Shown here: piece by piece, positions 8,534 to 17,129 of the stretch | How positions within the stretch are numbered: position 1 is the first letter of the stretch | Layout: every line of letters starts with the position of its first letter | NCBI RefSeq assembly: GCF_017255185.1 | Contig: NZ_JAFKCZ010000003.1 | Coordinates: 62,001-126,000, forward strand | DNA from: Parahaliea mediterranea | Lineage (GTDB): Bacteria; Pseudomonadota; Gammaproteobacteria; Pseudomonadales; Halieaceae | Length of the DNA: 64,000 nt | Direction of reading: 5' to 3' | The notes under the pieces: model-generated | Told to the model about the DNA's origin: nothing | What the model saw: the letters and a program-made list of their open reading frames with translations, nothing else | Database searches by the model: none | Made by a program: the position numbers and the translations under genes

Positions 8534-10974
8534 TGCAGCGATGTCTCCCGCCGGTGCTCGTGGAATACGTACTCGAAGACCTCGCGGTAGTTGCGCGCGA
8601 AATGCACGTGGATGCCCTCGCGCAGGTAGTCCGGCAGTTCCTCGAAGTCGCGCTTGTTGGCGCGCGGCAGGATCAACTCCATAATCTTGCTGCGCCGCGC
8701 GGCGATCACCTTTTCACGGATGCCGCCCACCGGCAGCACCTGCCCGGTCAGGGTCAGCTCGCCGGTCATCGCCAGGGGGCGCCGGATGCGCTCCTTGCGC
8801 GCCAATGACACCAGCGAGGTGGCCATGGTGATGCCCGCGCTGGGTCCGTCCTTGGGCGTGGCCCCCTCGGGCACGTGCAGGTGCACCATGCTCATGTCGA
8901 AGAAGTCCGGGTCGCAGCCGTAGTCCTTCAAGTGGGCGATGACGTAGCTGTAGGCGATCTCCGCCGACTCCTTCATCACGTCCCCCAGCTTGCCGGTCAT
9001 CTTGAAGCCGCGGTTGAGGGTGTGAATCTGCGACGACTCGATGGCCAGGGTGGCGCCGCCCATGGCGGTCCAGGCCAGGCCAGTGGCCACCCCCAGTCCG
9101 CGCAGGGGCTTCTCCTGCTGGAAGGGGGGCTTGCCCAGCAGCGCCTCGATGTCCTTCTTCGCGATGCGCTGCTTGTCGTCACCGCTCTCCAGCATGCTGA
9201 CAATGGATTTGCGCATGATGCGCGACAGCTGTTTCTCCAGGTTGCGCACCCCGGCCTCGCGGCAGTAGGACTCAATCACGTACTTGAGCGCCGCGTCGTT
9301 GATGCCGAGCTGCTCGCTCTTCAGGCCGTGCCGCTCCAGCTGCTTCGGCCACAGGTGATTGCGGGCGATGGCCAGCTTCTCCTCCGCCACGTAGCCGGCC
9401 AGGCGGATGATTTCCATGCGGTCCAGCAGCGGCCCGGGAATGGTGTCGAGCTGGTTGGCGGTGCAGACGAACAGCACCTTGGACAAATCGAGGCGCAGGT
9501 CCAGGTAGTGGTCGAGGAATTCGCCGTTCTGCTCCGGGTCGAGGACTTCCAGCAAGGCGGAGGCCGGGTCGCCCTGGTAGGAGGCCCCCACCTTGTCGAT
9601 CTCGTCCAGCATGATCACCGGGTTGGACACCTCCACCTCTTTCAGCGCCTGCACGAACTTGCCGGGCATGGCACCGATGTAGGTGCGGCGATGGCCCTTG
9701 ATCTCCGCCTCGTCGCGCATGCCGCCGAGGCTGAAGCGGTAGAACTTGCGGCCCAGGGCATCGGCCACCGAACGGCCGATACTGGTCTTGCCCACCCCCG
9801 GCGGCCCCACCAGCAGCAGGATGGAACCGGCGATTTCGCCGCGGAAGGCGCCCACCGCCAGGAACTCCAGAATGCGGTCCTTCACGTCCTCCAGGCTGTC
9901 GTGCTGCTCGTCCAGCACCGCGCGGGCGTGGTCCAGCGATAGCTTGTCTTTCGAGGTGACGCCCCAGGGCACCTGAGTGGCCCAGTCGAGATAATTGCGG
10001 GTGACGCCGTACTCCGGCGAACCGGTCTCCAGCACCGACAGCTTGTGCAGCTCGTCCTCGATGCGACTGGCGGCGGCCTCCGGCAGGGTCTTGCCCTCCA
10101 GGCGCTCGCGGAACATCTCCACGTCGTTGGTGCGGTCGTCCTTGGAGATGCCCAGCTCCTTCTGGATCACCTTGAGCTGCTCCCGCAGGAAAAATTCACG
10201 CTGGTGCTCGGACACCTTCTCGTTGACCTGGCTGGTGATCCTGCCCTGCAGCTCCGCCACCTCGCGCTCCTTGCGCAGCAGGGTCAGGGCCTTGTCCATG
10301 CGCGAGATCAGCGGCAGGGTGTCGAGAATCTCCTGCAGGTCGTCCCCCGAGGCCGTGGTCAGCGCGGCGGAGAAATCCGCCAGCAGGCTGGGCTGGTTGG
10401 GATTGAAATTGGCCATGTACTGCTTGAGCTCCTCGCTGTACAGCGGGTTCAGCGGCAACAGCTCCTTGATCTGCTTGATCAGGGCCATGGCGTAGGCCTT
10501 CACCTCGTCGCTCTGGCGATCCCCCTGGCTGCGGGGATACTCCACCTGCACCAGGTAGGGCGGTTCGTGGCTGAGCCAGCGCACGATGCGGAAGCGCTTC
10601 AGGCCCTGGGCGAGGAAATGGCCGGCACCGGCGCCCTCCGGCGGCTGGTGGAGGCGCACCACGCAGCCAATATCGGGGAACTGCCGGGCGTTCAGCTTGC
10701 CCGGATCGTTGCCGGGCACCGTTCCGGGCGCCGTTCCGGGTACATAGGAGAGGCCGACGACATTGCCCCCCTCCCGGGCGACCGCCTTCAGGGTCGAACC
10801 CCACTCGCCGGGATTGATGGCCACCGGCTGGACCTGCCCCGGGAAGAAAGGCCGGTTGGGCGTGGGAATCAGGTACAGCGTCTCAGGCAGTACGTCGTCC
10901 GCCACCGCCGGGGTGTGTTCGCCCTGTGACTGGCTGGGGGTGCCGGCTTCGACCGACTGCTCGGATGTATCCAT
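8530..10974 (-). CDS. lon: ATP-dependent Lon protease (S16)
   Basis: An 814-residue AAA+ protease that degrades misfolded and regulatory proteins. Domain order: N-terminal LAN substrate-recognition domain (LIPTPNRPFFPGQVQPV), coiled coil, AAA+ module with Walker A GPPGVGKT and Walker B VIMLDEIDKV, then the Lon protease domain with catalytic Ser in KDGPSAGIT and Lys in GGIREKVIAARR. AAGGTGG precedes ATG 10974. A sigma-32-type promoter lies 43-74 bp upstream. A separate LonN-domain gene is found at 52067-52690. Confidence 0.95.
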   Translation of the reverse strand: MDTSEQSVEAGTPSQSQGEHTPAVADDVLPETLYLIPTPNRPFFPGQVQPVAINPGEWGSTLKAVAREGGNVVGLSYVPGTAPGTVPGNDPGKLNARQFPDIGCVVRLHQPPEGAGAGHFLAQGLKRFRIVRWLSHEPPYLVQVEYPRSQGDRQSDEVKAYAMALIKQIKELLPLNPLYSEELKQYMANFNPNQPSLLADFSAALTTASGDDLQEILDTLPLISRMDKALTLLRKEREVAELQGRITSQVNEKVSEHQREFFLREQLKVIQKELGISKDDRTNDVEMFRERLEGKTLPEAAASRIEDELHKLSVLETGSPEYGVTRNYLDWATQVPWGVTSKDKLSLDHARAVLDEQHDSLEDVKDRILEFLAVGAFRGEIAGSILLLVGPPGVGKTSIGRSVADALGRKFYRFSLGGMRDEAEIKGHRRTYIGAMPGKFVQALKEVEVSNPVIMLDEIDKVGASYQGDPASALLEVLDPEQNGEFLDHYLDLRLDLSKVLFVCTANQLDTIPGPLLDRMEIIRLAGYVAEEKLAIARNHLWPKQLERHGLKSEQLGINDAALKYVIESYCREAGVRNLEKQLSRIMRKSIVSMLESGDDKQRIAKKDIEALLGKPPFQQEKPLRGLGVATGLAWTAMGGATLAIESSQIHTLNRGFKMTGKLGDVMKESAEIAYSYVIAHLKDYGCDPDFFDMSMVHLHVPEGATPKDGPSAGITMATSLVSLARKERIRRPLAMTGELTLTGQVLPVGGIREKVIAARRSKIMELILPRANKRDFEELPDYLREGIHVHFARNYREVFEYVFHEHRRETSLH

Positions 10975-11016
10975 TAGGCCACCTTGTTATCAGTAACGAC
11001 GAGAGAGCTACGAACG

Positions 11017-11048
11017 GTTATATGGGCTCGCTGCCCATGGAATTCAAG
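11017..11048 (-). promoter_or_regulatory. Heat-shock (sigma-32/RpoH) promoter of lon
   Basis: Read on the minus strand, CTTGAAT (11048-11042) is followed after exactly 14 bp by GCCCATAT. This is close to the enterobacterial RpoH consensus CTTGAAA-N13/14-CCCCATNT. The predicted start is about 35-40 bp before the lon ATG. Confidence 0.75.
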
Positions 11049-11262
11049 CCGGCCCGCGGCAAGCCGCGGCGCCGCGCATTCTCTGGCGGCGGCGCAGGCG
11101 TTATACTGACGCGCCGCACAACAGTATATTAGCCCGGCATGGAACGCATGCCCGGCCTGGAAGGCGAGCCAATCAGGTGCCGGAACCGTCCGGCACGCAT
11201 GTCAACAGAAGACGATTCCTGTTTGCATGCCCGGTCAACAACTCACGACAAAGGAGCAAAGG

Positions 11263-12543
11263 GTGCACATCGATCAAGCCTCGGAAGCCGAGCTCAAGGA
11301 GCAGCTGAACGATCTTTACGAGCAATACGAGCAGCTGGCGGAGCGTAAACTGGGGCTGGACCTCACCCGCGGCAAACCCGGCGCCGAGCAGGTGGCGCTG
11401 TCGAACGCACTCGACGGCATCCTCGGCGGCGACTACCGCGCCGCCGACGGCACCGACGTGCGCAACTACGGCGGCCTGGACGGACTGGCCGAGGCGCGGG
11501 AGCTGTTTGGCGCCCTGCTGGGCGTAGCCCCCGAGGAAACCCTGGTGGGCGGCAACAGCAGCCTCACCCTGATGTACCAGGTGATCGACTTCGCCATGAA
11601 CGAGGGCCTGCGCGGCGAGGATACCGCCTGGGCGCTGAACGACCAGGTGAAGTTCCTGTGCCCGGTACCGGGCTACGACCGGCACTTCTCCATCTGCGAG
11701 TACATGCACATCGAGATGCTGCCCGTGCCCATGCTGGACAGCGGGCCGGACATGGACCGGGTGGAAGAGCTGGTCAGGAACGATCCGGACATCAAGGGCA
11801 TCTGGTGCGTGCCGCGCTTCAGCAATCCCTCCGGCTGCGTGTACAGCGACGACACCGTGGAGCGGCTGGCGAAACTGCCGCAACTCGCCGGCGAGCATTT
11901 CATTGTCATGTGGGACAACGCCTACGCGGTGCACAGCCTGTATGACGATGCCCCCGCGCTGGCCTCCATCGCCGACTACTGCCGGGCCCACGACACCCTG
12001 GACCACGTGTTCCAGTTCGGCTCCACTTCCAAGGTGACCTTCGCCGGCGGCGGCGTGGCCTTTGTCGGCAGCAGCGAGCGCAACCTGTCCACCCTCAAGG
12101 CCCACCTGGCCTTCCAGACCATCGGCCCGGACAAGGTCAACCAGTTGCGCCACGTGCGCTTCCTGCCCGATCGCGCCGCCATCGAGGCGCACATGGCCCG
12201 GCACGCGGCGCTGATCCGCCCCCGTTTCGAGGCGGTGCTGGATACGCTGGAGCGAGAGCTGGCCGGTACCGGCATGGGTCACTGGACCGCGCCCCGCGGC
12301 GGCTATTTCATTTCCTTCGACACCCGCCCCGGCCTGGCCCGGGAAGTGGTGGACCTGGCGGGGAATATCGGCGTGAAGCTCACTCCCGCCGGCGCCACCC
12401 ACCCCTACGGCCGGGACGAGGCCGACACCAATATTCGCCTCGCCCCCACCTTCCCCTCGTCGGAGGAGGTGCAGGCCAGTATCGATGCCTTTGTGGTGTG
12501 CGTGAAGCTGGCGACGGTGAAGCAGGCCCTGGCGGCGGGATAA
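11263..12543 (+). CDS. MocR-type aspartate aminotransferase-like PLP enzyme (subgroup Ic)
   Basis: A 426-residue fold-type I aminotransferase of the PF12897 (AlaT_C/'aminotransferase Ic') family. RGKPGAEQV, NYGGLDGLAEARELFG, WCVPRFSNPSGCVY and the PLP-Lys block FGSTSKVTFAGGGVAF are visible. GTG 11263 is chosen because AAAGGAG sits 6-7 bp upstream; ATG 11227 lies before that ribosome site. Hexamers TATACT (11102) and TATATT (11125) are promoter candidates. Aspartate or aromatic substrates are typical; not resolved here. An inverted repeat pair follows the stop. Confidence 0.85.
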   Translation: MHIDQASEAELKEQLNDLYEQYEQLAERKLGLDLTRGKPGAEQVALSNALDGILGGDYRAADGTDVRNYGGLDGLAEARELFGALLGVAPEETLVGGNSSLTLMYQVIDFAMNEGLRGEDTAWALNDQVKFLCPVPGYDRHFSICEYMHIEMLPVPMLDSGPDMDRVEELVRNDPDIKGIWCVPRFSNPSGCVYSDDTVERLAKLPQLAGEHFIVMWDNAYAVHSLYDDAPALASIADYCRAHDTLDHVFQFGSTSKVTFAGGGVAFVGSSERNLSTLKAHLAFQTIGPDKVNQLRHVRFLPDRAAIEAHMARHAALIRPRFEAVLDTLERELAGTGMGHWTAPRGGYFISFDTRPGLAREVVDLAGNIGVKLTPAGATHPYGRDEADTNIRLAPTFPSSEEVQASIDAFVVCVKLATVKQALAAG

Positions 12544-12557
12544 CAGCTGGAGGTATC

Positions 12558-12617
12558 GGTCGAATGAATTCGACCCTACAGGGTATGTGCCCCATGTAGG
12601 GTCGAATTCATTCGACC
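12558..12617. repeat. Palindrome family, two inverted copies
   Basis: GGTCGAATGAATTCGACC-CTACA at 12558-12580 and its reverse complement at 12595-12617 face each other across 14 bp, so the pair can form a long stem or two small hairpins. It lies between the converging stops of the aminotransferase and the DUF1820 gene. It belongs to the same family as 51811-52017 and 60507-60571. Confidence 0.85.
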
Positions 12618-12643
12618 ACGCCGCGTGCGCGGCGCGCCCCCGC

Positions 12644-12985
12644 TCAATCCTCGCTCGGCTGCGGCAGATTGGCGCCGGGGAAGGGGAAGCTGGCGACATT
12701 GCCCTCGCGGGCGGTATTCTCGGAGACCTTGGCGGCACCTTCCTTTTCCACCTCGTCGATGCGGATCACCGCCTGCAGGGGAATGTAGCTGCGCTTGACC
12801 CCGGCGAACTCGTTCTTGAGCTTCTCCTCGCTGGGATCGACCACGATCTGGGAGCGCTCCCCGAAAACGAACTCCTCGATCTCGATAAAGCCCCACATGT
12901 CGCTCTGGTAGATTTGCCGCGCAAACACCTCGAACACCTGGTTGCCGTTCTGGAAAATCACCTTGTACACGGGTTCACTTGCCAT
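12644..12985 (-). CDS. DUF1820 family protein
   Basis: A 113-residue protein starting MASEPVYKVIFQNGNQVFEV with the conserved core VFGERSQIVVDPSEEKLKNEF and RSYIPLQAVIRIDEVEKEG. DUF1820 genes regularly sit divergent to miaB/ybeZ clusters in gammaproteobacteria, as here. It has no signal peptide. The function is unknown; the all-beta start and conserved charged core suggest a small SH3-like or Sm-like fold, which is a guess. The upstream region holds two tandem-repeat tracts. Confidence 0.85.
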   Translation of the reverse strand: MASEPVYKVIFQNGNQVFEVFARQIYQSDMWGFIEIEEFVFGERSQIVVDPSEEKLKNEFAGVKRSYIPLQAVIRIDEVEKEGAAKVSENTAREGNVASFPFPGANLPQPSED

Positions 12986-13030
12986 GCTGTCCTCTGGAGG
13001 GCTTATCCTCTGGAATGTGCCGCGGGCGGG

Positions 13031-13105
13031 GCCGCGATTGGTCGGGCCGCGATCGGTCGGGCCACGCTCGGTCGGGCCGCGCTCGGTCGGGCCGCGCTCG
13101 GTCCG
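13031..13105. repeat. 15-bp minisatellite, five copies
   Basis: Five head-to-tail copies of a unit close to GCCGCGCTCGGTCGG (13031, 13046, 13061, 13076, 13091), with one to three changes between copies. It lies directly upstream of the DUF1820 start in its leader/promoter region. The unit is a multiple of three but no supported gene crosses it. Confidence 0.85.
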
Positions 13106-13137
13106 CGGCGGCTGTATTTGGCCTATCGCAGCTGGCC

Positions 13138-13193
13138 GCACCTGGCCGGCCGCACCTGGCCGGCCGCACCTGGCCGGCCGCACCTAGCCGGCC
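13138..13193. repeat. 14-bp minisatellite, four copies
   Basis: Four copies of GCACCTGGCCGGCC (the last with TAGC), starting at 13138, 13152, 13166 and 13180. The unit contains the palindrome GGCCGGCC/TGGCCGGCC. Together with the 15-bp tract it fills most of the 389-bp gap between the DUF1820 gene and miaB. The rest of that gap holds the miaB promoter. Confidence 0.85.
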
Positions 13194-13296
13194 GCCCATA
13201 GACCCCGGAAATCGAGGGCGGGCAATGTTACCACCCTCACGCCGAATTTCCAGTGTGCAACCCGCATAAACACTGGGTTTTAACCCGCCAAATCTG

Positions 13297-13302
13297 TATA
13301 AT
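13297..13302 (+). promoter_or_regulatory. Consensus -10 (TATAAT) for the miaB operon
   Basis: A perfect TATAAT lies 72 bp before the miaB GTG in a locally A+T-rich stretch. The -35 region at the right distance (around TGGGTT, 13274-13279) is poor. It probably drives miaB-ybeZ-ybeY-corC-lnt. Confidence 0.5.
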
Positions 13303-13374
13303 CCGCAGCCCTTTGGTGGGCCCTGTCGACATCGGCCCAAACCTGCACCCCCAGCCCGGACACCGCCGCGAGAC

Positions 13375-14724
13375 GTGAGCAAGAAGCTGTACATCAAAAC
13401 CCACGGCTGCCAGATGAACGAGTACGATTCCGCGCGCATGCGCGACCTGCTCGGCGAAAGCCATGGCCTGGTCCCCACCGACAACCCGGAGGAGGCCGAC
13501 GTATTGCTGCTAAACACCTGTTCCATAAGGGAAAAAGCCCAGGAAAAGGTGTTTCACCAGCTGGGCCGCTGGAAGCACCTGAAGCAGAAAAACCCGGACC
13601 TGGTGATCGGCGTCGGCGGCTGCGTGGCCAGCCAGGAAGGCGAGGAAATCGGCCGGCGCGCGCCCTACGTGGACCTGGTATTCGGCCCCCAGACCCTGCA
13701 CCGGCTGCCCGACATGATGCAGCAGCGGGCCGTGCACCGAGGCAACGGCGCCGGCGGCACCCTCGTGGTGGACGTCAGCTTCCCCGAAATCGAGAAATTC
13801 GACCGCCTGCCGGAGCCCAAGGTCGAGGGCCCCTCCGCCTTTGTCTCCATCATGGAGGGCTGCAGCAAGTACTGCACTTTCTGCGTGGTGCCCTACACCC
13901 GCGGCGAAGAGGTCTCCCGCCCGCTGGACGACGTGATCGCCGAGATCGCCCACCTGGCGGCCGGCGGTGTGCGCGAGGTCAACCTGCTGGGCCAGAACGT
14001 GAATGCCTACCGCGGCGACAACCACCTGGGCGAGACCGTGGATTTCGCCGAGCTGCTGGGCTTCGTGGCCCGCATCCCCGGCATTGAGCGCATCCGCTAC
14101 ACGACCTCCCACCCGGTGGAGTTCTCCGACGCCCTGATCGACGCCTATGCCGAGATACCGCAACTGGTGGACCACCTGCACCTGCCGGTGCAGAGCGGCT
14201 CCGACCGCATTCTGATGGCCATGAAACGCGGCCACACGGCGCTGGAGTACAAGTCCAAGATCCGCCGTTTGCGCAAAATCCGGCCGGAAATCAGCATTTC
14301 CTCCGACTTCATTATCGGCTTCCCCGGCGAGTCCGAGGCGGATTTCGCCGCCACCATGAAGCTGGTGGAGGACATCGGCTTCGACACCTCCTTCAGCTTC
14401 GTGTACAGCGCCCGCCCCGGCACGCCGGCGGCGGAACTGGCCGATACCACCGAGGAAGCCGTCAAGAAACAGCGCCTGCAGATCCTGCAGGGGCGCATCA
14501 ACCAGCAGGCCCAGGCCATCAGCCGGCGCATGGTGGGTAGCACCCAGCGCGTACTGGTTACCGGCGTATCGAAAAAGGACCCGGGGCAGCTGCAGGGCCG
14601 CACCGAGAACAACCGGGTGGTCAATTTCGCCAGCACCGACCATGGCCTGATCGGCGATTTCGCCGACATTGTCATCCACGAGGCCCTGCCCAACTCCCTG
14701 CGGGGCGTGCTCGCCGGTGGTTGA
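13375..14724 (+). CDS. miaB: tRNA-2-methylthio-N6-dimethylallyladenosine synthase MiaB
   Basis: A radical-SAM methylthiotransferase acting on i6A37 of tRNA. 449 residues; the auxiliary cluster cysteines are at 12, 49 and 83 (HGCQ, NTCS, GGCV) and the radical-SAM CSKYCTFC motif has cysteines at 163, 167 and 170. The TRAM domain is at the C-terminus. The GTG start gives [19 protein letters not shown], as in other MiaB proteins. First gene of the classic miaB-ybeZ-ybeY-corC-lnt order. Confidence 0.95.
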   Translation: MSKKLYIKTHGCQMNEYDSARMRDLLGESHGLVPTDNPEEADVLLLNTCSIREKAQEKVFHQLGRWKHLKQKNPDLVIGVGGCVASQEGEEIGRRAPYVDLVFGPQTLHRLPDMMQQRAVHRGNGAGGTLVVDVSFPEIEKFDRLPEPKVEGPSAFVSIMEGCSKYCTFCVVPYTRGEEVSRPLDDVIAEIAHLAAGGVREVNLLGQNVNAYRGDNHLGETVDFAELLGFVARIPGIERIRYTTSHPVEFSDALIDAYAEIPQLVDHLHLPVQSGSDRILMAMKRGHTALEYKSKIRRLRKIRPEISISSDFIIGFPGESEADFAATMKLVEDIGFDTSFSFVYSARPGTPAAELADTTEEAVKKQRLQILQGRINQQAQAISRRMVGSTQRVLVTGVSKKDPGQLQGRTENNRVVNFASTDHGLIGDFADIVIHEALPNSLRGVLAGG

Positions 14725-14787
14725 CTGCGCCGCCATCCGGTATATCCTTGAACTAAACCCCCTAGCCACGCGTGGCCAACTGACGAT

Positions 14788-15804
14788 TTGAACAGCGAAA
14801 CCCCGACCCCGTCGACACAACAAAGCCTCTCCCTGGAACCCAATGACCCTCGCCATCTGGCCATGCTCTGCGGCCAGCTGGATGGCCATTTGCGCCAGAT
14901 CGAGAAGCGCCTCGGTGTCACCATCAACAACCGCGGCAACCAGTTCCTGCTCACCGGGCCGGCCGAGCAGGTAACCGCCGGCGCCAACCTGCTGCGCCAC
15001 CTCTACGCCGAGGTGTGCCAGGGCGTGGGCCTGACCCCGGAGTCCCTGCACCTGCAACTGCAGCAGGCGGGACTGGAGCGCCTGGCCGAGGAGGCCGGCG
15101 ACGCGCAGGTGGAGGCGATCCAGGTGATCCGCACCAAGCGCGCCTCGATCAAGCCCCGGGGCAAGAACCAGCAGGGCTATGTGCGCACCATCAAGCACAG
15201 CGACATCAACTTCGGCATCGGCCCCGCCGGCACCGGCAAGACCTTTCTCGCCGTGGCCTGCGCGGTGGAGGCCCTGCTGGAGGAAAAGGTGCGGCGCATC
15301 CTGCTGGTGCGGCCGGCGGTGGAAGCCGGGGAGAAGCTGGGCTTCCTGCCCGGGGACCTGTCGCAGAAGATCGATCCCTACCTGCGCCCGCTGTACGACG
15401 CCCTGTACGAGATGCTGGGCTTCGAGACCGTGAACAAGTACATCGAGCGCAACATCATCGAAGTGGCGCCGCTGGCCTTCATGCGCGGGCGCACCCTCAA
15501 CAACTCGTTCATCATCCTCGACGAGGCGCAGAACACCACCCGGGAGCAGATGAAAATGTTCCTGACCCGGATCGGTTTCGGCTCCACCGCGGTGATCACC
15601 GGCGACGCCACCCAGATCGACCTGCCGCGGGGCGCCCAGTCGGGCCTGACCCACGTCAGCAATATCCTGCGCGACGTGGAGGGCATCGGCTTTACCTGGT
15701 TCGGCAACAAGGACGTGGTGCGCCACCCCCTGGTGCAGCGCATCGTCGAGGCCTACGACGCCGCCGAGGATACCGCCACCCCGCTCGACCAGAGCCACCG
15801 ATGA
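14788..15804 (+). CDS. ybeZ: PhoH-like ATPase YbeZ
   Basis: A 338-residue PhoH-family NTPase/RNA-metabolism partner of YbeY. An N-terminal KH-like segment (LEPNDPRHLAMLCGQLDGHLRQIE) precedes Walker A GPAGTGKT and Walker B IILDEAQN. It starts at TTG 14788, which aligns with the E. coli start; no ATG gives a complete N-terminus. It overlaps ybeY by 4 nt (ATGA). Confidence 0.92.
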   Translation: MNSETPTPSTQQSLSLEPNDPRHLAMLCGQLDGHLRQIEKRLGVTINNRGNQFLLTGPAEQVTAGANLLRHLYAEVCQGVGLTPESLHLQLQQAGLERLAEEAGDAQVEAIQVIRTKRASIKPRGKNQQGYVRTIKHSDINFGIGPAGTGKTFLAVACAVEALLEEKVRRILLVRPAVEAGEKLGFLPGDLSQKIDPYLRPLYDALYEMLGFETVNKYIERNIIEVAPLAFMRGRTLNNSFIILDEAQNTTREQMKMFLTRIGFGSTAVITGDATQIDLPRGAQSGLTHVSNILRDVEGIGFTWFGNKDVVRHPLVQRIVEAYDAAEDTATPLDQSHR

Positions 15805-16283
15805 GCCTCACCGTGGACATCCAGTGCGCCAGCGCGGAACCCGTACCCGACGAGGACGACATACGGCGCTGGATCGACGCCGCCCTGGCCGGGCACCGCG
15901 ACGGCCAGGAAACCGAAATCTCCCTGCGCCTGGTTGACCGGGAGGAAATGGCCGGACTGAACAGCCGCTACCGCGGCAAGCCCGGCCCCACCAATGTCCT
16001 GTCCTTTCCCTCGGACCTGCCCCCGGAGCTGGGCCTGCCCCTGCTCGGGGACATTGTCATCTGCGCCCCGGTGGTCGCCGCCGAGGCGGCCGAGCAACAC
16101 AAGCCCCCGCGCGCGCACTGGGCCCACATGACCGTGCACGGCACCCTGCACCTGCTGGGCTACGACCACATCGAGGCGGCCGAGGCCGCCGCCATGGAAG
16201 CGCTCGAGACCCGCATCCTGGCCTCACTGGATTTCCCCTGCCCCTACGGCGGGGACACTGTCAAGGAGCACAACGCCCGATGA
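15801..16283 (+). CDS. ybeY: Endoribonuclease YbeY (rRNA maturation)
   Basis: 160 residues, with the zinc-binding signature HGTLHLLGYDH near residue 114 and the conserved LNSRYRGKPGPTNVLSFP block. It acts in 16S rRNA 3'-end processing and 70S quality control. ATG 15801 overlaps the ybeZ stop, and its own stop overlaps corC in another ATGA. A much longer open frame extends upstream but overlaps ybeZ and has no YbeY similarity. Confidence 0.94.
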   Translation: MSLTVDIQCASAEPVPDEDDIRRWIDAALAGHRDGQETEISLRLVDREEMAGLNSRYRGKPGPTNVLSFPSDLPPELGLPLLGDIVICAPVVAAEAAEQHKPPRAHWAHMTVHGTLHLLGYDHIEAAEAAAMEALETRILASLDFPCPYGGDTVKEHNAR

Positions 16284-17125
16284 GCGAAGACCGCAACGGC
16301 AACGAGGCGGGGGACAAGTCCTGGCTCGAGAAAATCGCCCTGCTATTTTCCTCCGACCCCCACAGCCGCACCGACCTGGAAGACGTGCTGACCATCGCCG
16401 CGGAGAACGAGGTGATCGACGAGGACGCCCGCAGCATCATGGAGGGGGCGATGAAGGTCAGCGACATGCAGGCCCGGGACATCATGATCCCGCGGGCGCA
16501 GATGGTGGTGATCAAGGCCGAATCCTCACTGGAGGAAATCCTGCCCCAGATCACCCGCTCCGCCCACTCCCGCTACCCGGTGGTGGGCGAGAGCCCCGAC
16601 GACGTGCTGGGCATCCTGCTGGCCAAGGACCTGCTGCCGCAGATCCTCAACAAGGACCACAGCGAGTTCCGCATCGAGGATCTGCTGCGCCCGACCGTGG
16701 TGGTGCCCGAGAGCAAGCGCCTCAACGTCCTGCTGCGGGAGTTCCGCGAGAACCGCAACCACATGGCCATCGTCATCGACGAGTACGGCGGCGTGGCGGG
16801 ACTGGTGACCATCGAGGACGTGCTGGAGGAGATCGTCGGCGACATCGAGGATGAAACCGACGCCGAGGAAGACCAGTTCATCCGCAAGATCTCCGACGAA
16901 GACTACTTCATCAAGGCGCTGACCCCGATCGAGGATTTCAACGAACACTTCAACACCGCCTTCAGCGACGAAGAGTTCGACACCATCGGCGGGCTGGTCA
17001 TCCAGGCCTTCGGCCACATGCCCGCGCGCAACGAAGTGGCCACCATCGACCGCTTCGAGTTCAAGGTGATCAACGCCGACCAGCGCAAGATACACAGCTT
17101 GCGCATGCGGCCGCTGGACGACTGA
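16280..17125 (+). CDS. corC: CorC/YbeX CBS-domain protein
   Basis: A 281-residue soluble protein: two CBS domains (AHSRYPVVGESPDDVLGIL and HMAIVIDEYGGVAGLVTIEDVLEEIVGD), then the CorC_HlyC domain (DEEFDTIGGLVIQAFGHMPARNE). Linked to Mg/Co efflux and to ribosome quality control with YbeY. It has no membrane segment, as usual for CorC versus CorB. It is coupled to ybeY and 4 bp from lnt. Confidence 0.92.
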   Translation: MSEDRNGNEAGDKSWLEKIALLFSSDPHSRTDLEDVLTIAAENEVIDEDARSIMEGAMKVSDMQARDIMIPRAQMVVIKAESSLEEILPQITRSAHSRYPVVGESPDDVLGILLAKDLLPQILNKDHSEFRIEDLLRPTVVVPESKRLNVLLREFRENRNHMAIVIDEYGGVAGLVTIEDVLEEIVGDIEDETDAEEDQFIRKISDEDYFIKALTPIEDFNEHFNTAFSDEEFDTIGGLVIQAFGHMPARNEVATIDRFEFKVINADQRKIHSLRMRPLDD

Positions 17126-17129
17126 GGCG

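Noticed and set aside
13031-13193. Coding of the minisatellites as an N-terminal extension of the DUF1820 protein
   Set aside because: The frame is open, but homologues start at MASEPVYKVIF-like sequence and the repeats vary at non-coding-like positions.
13510-15798. A 762-codon frame antisense to miaB and ybeZ
   Set aside because: Composition is that of a codon-position shadow (Gly/His/Val-rich, repetitive), with no motif; miaB and ybeZ are unambiguous.
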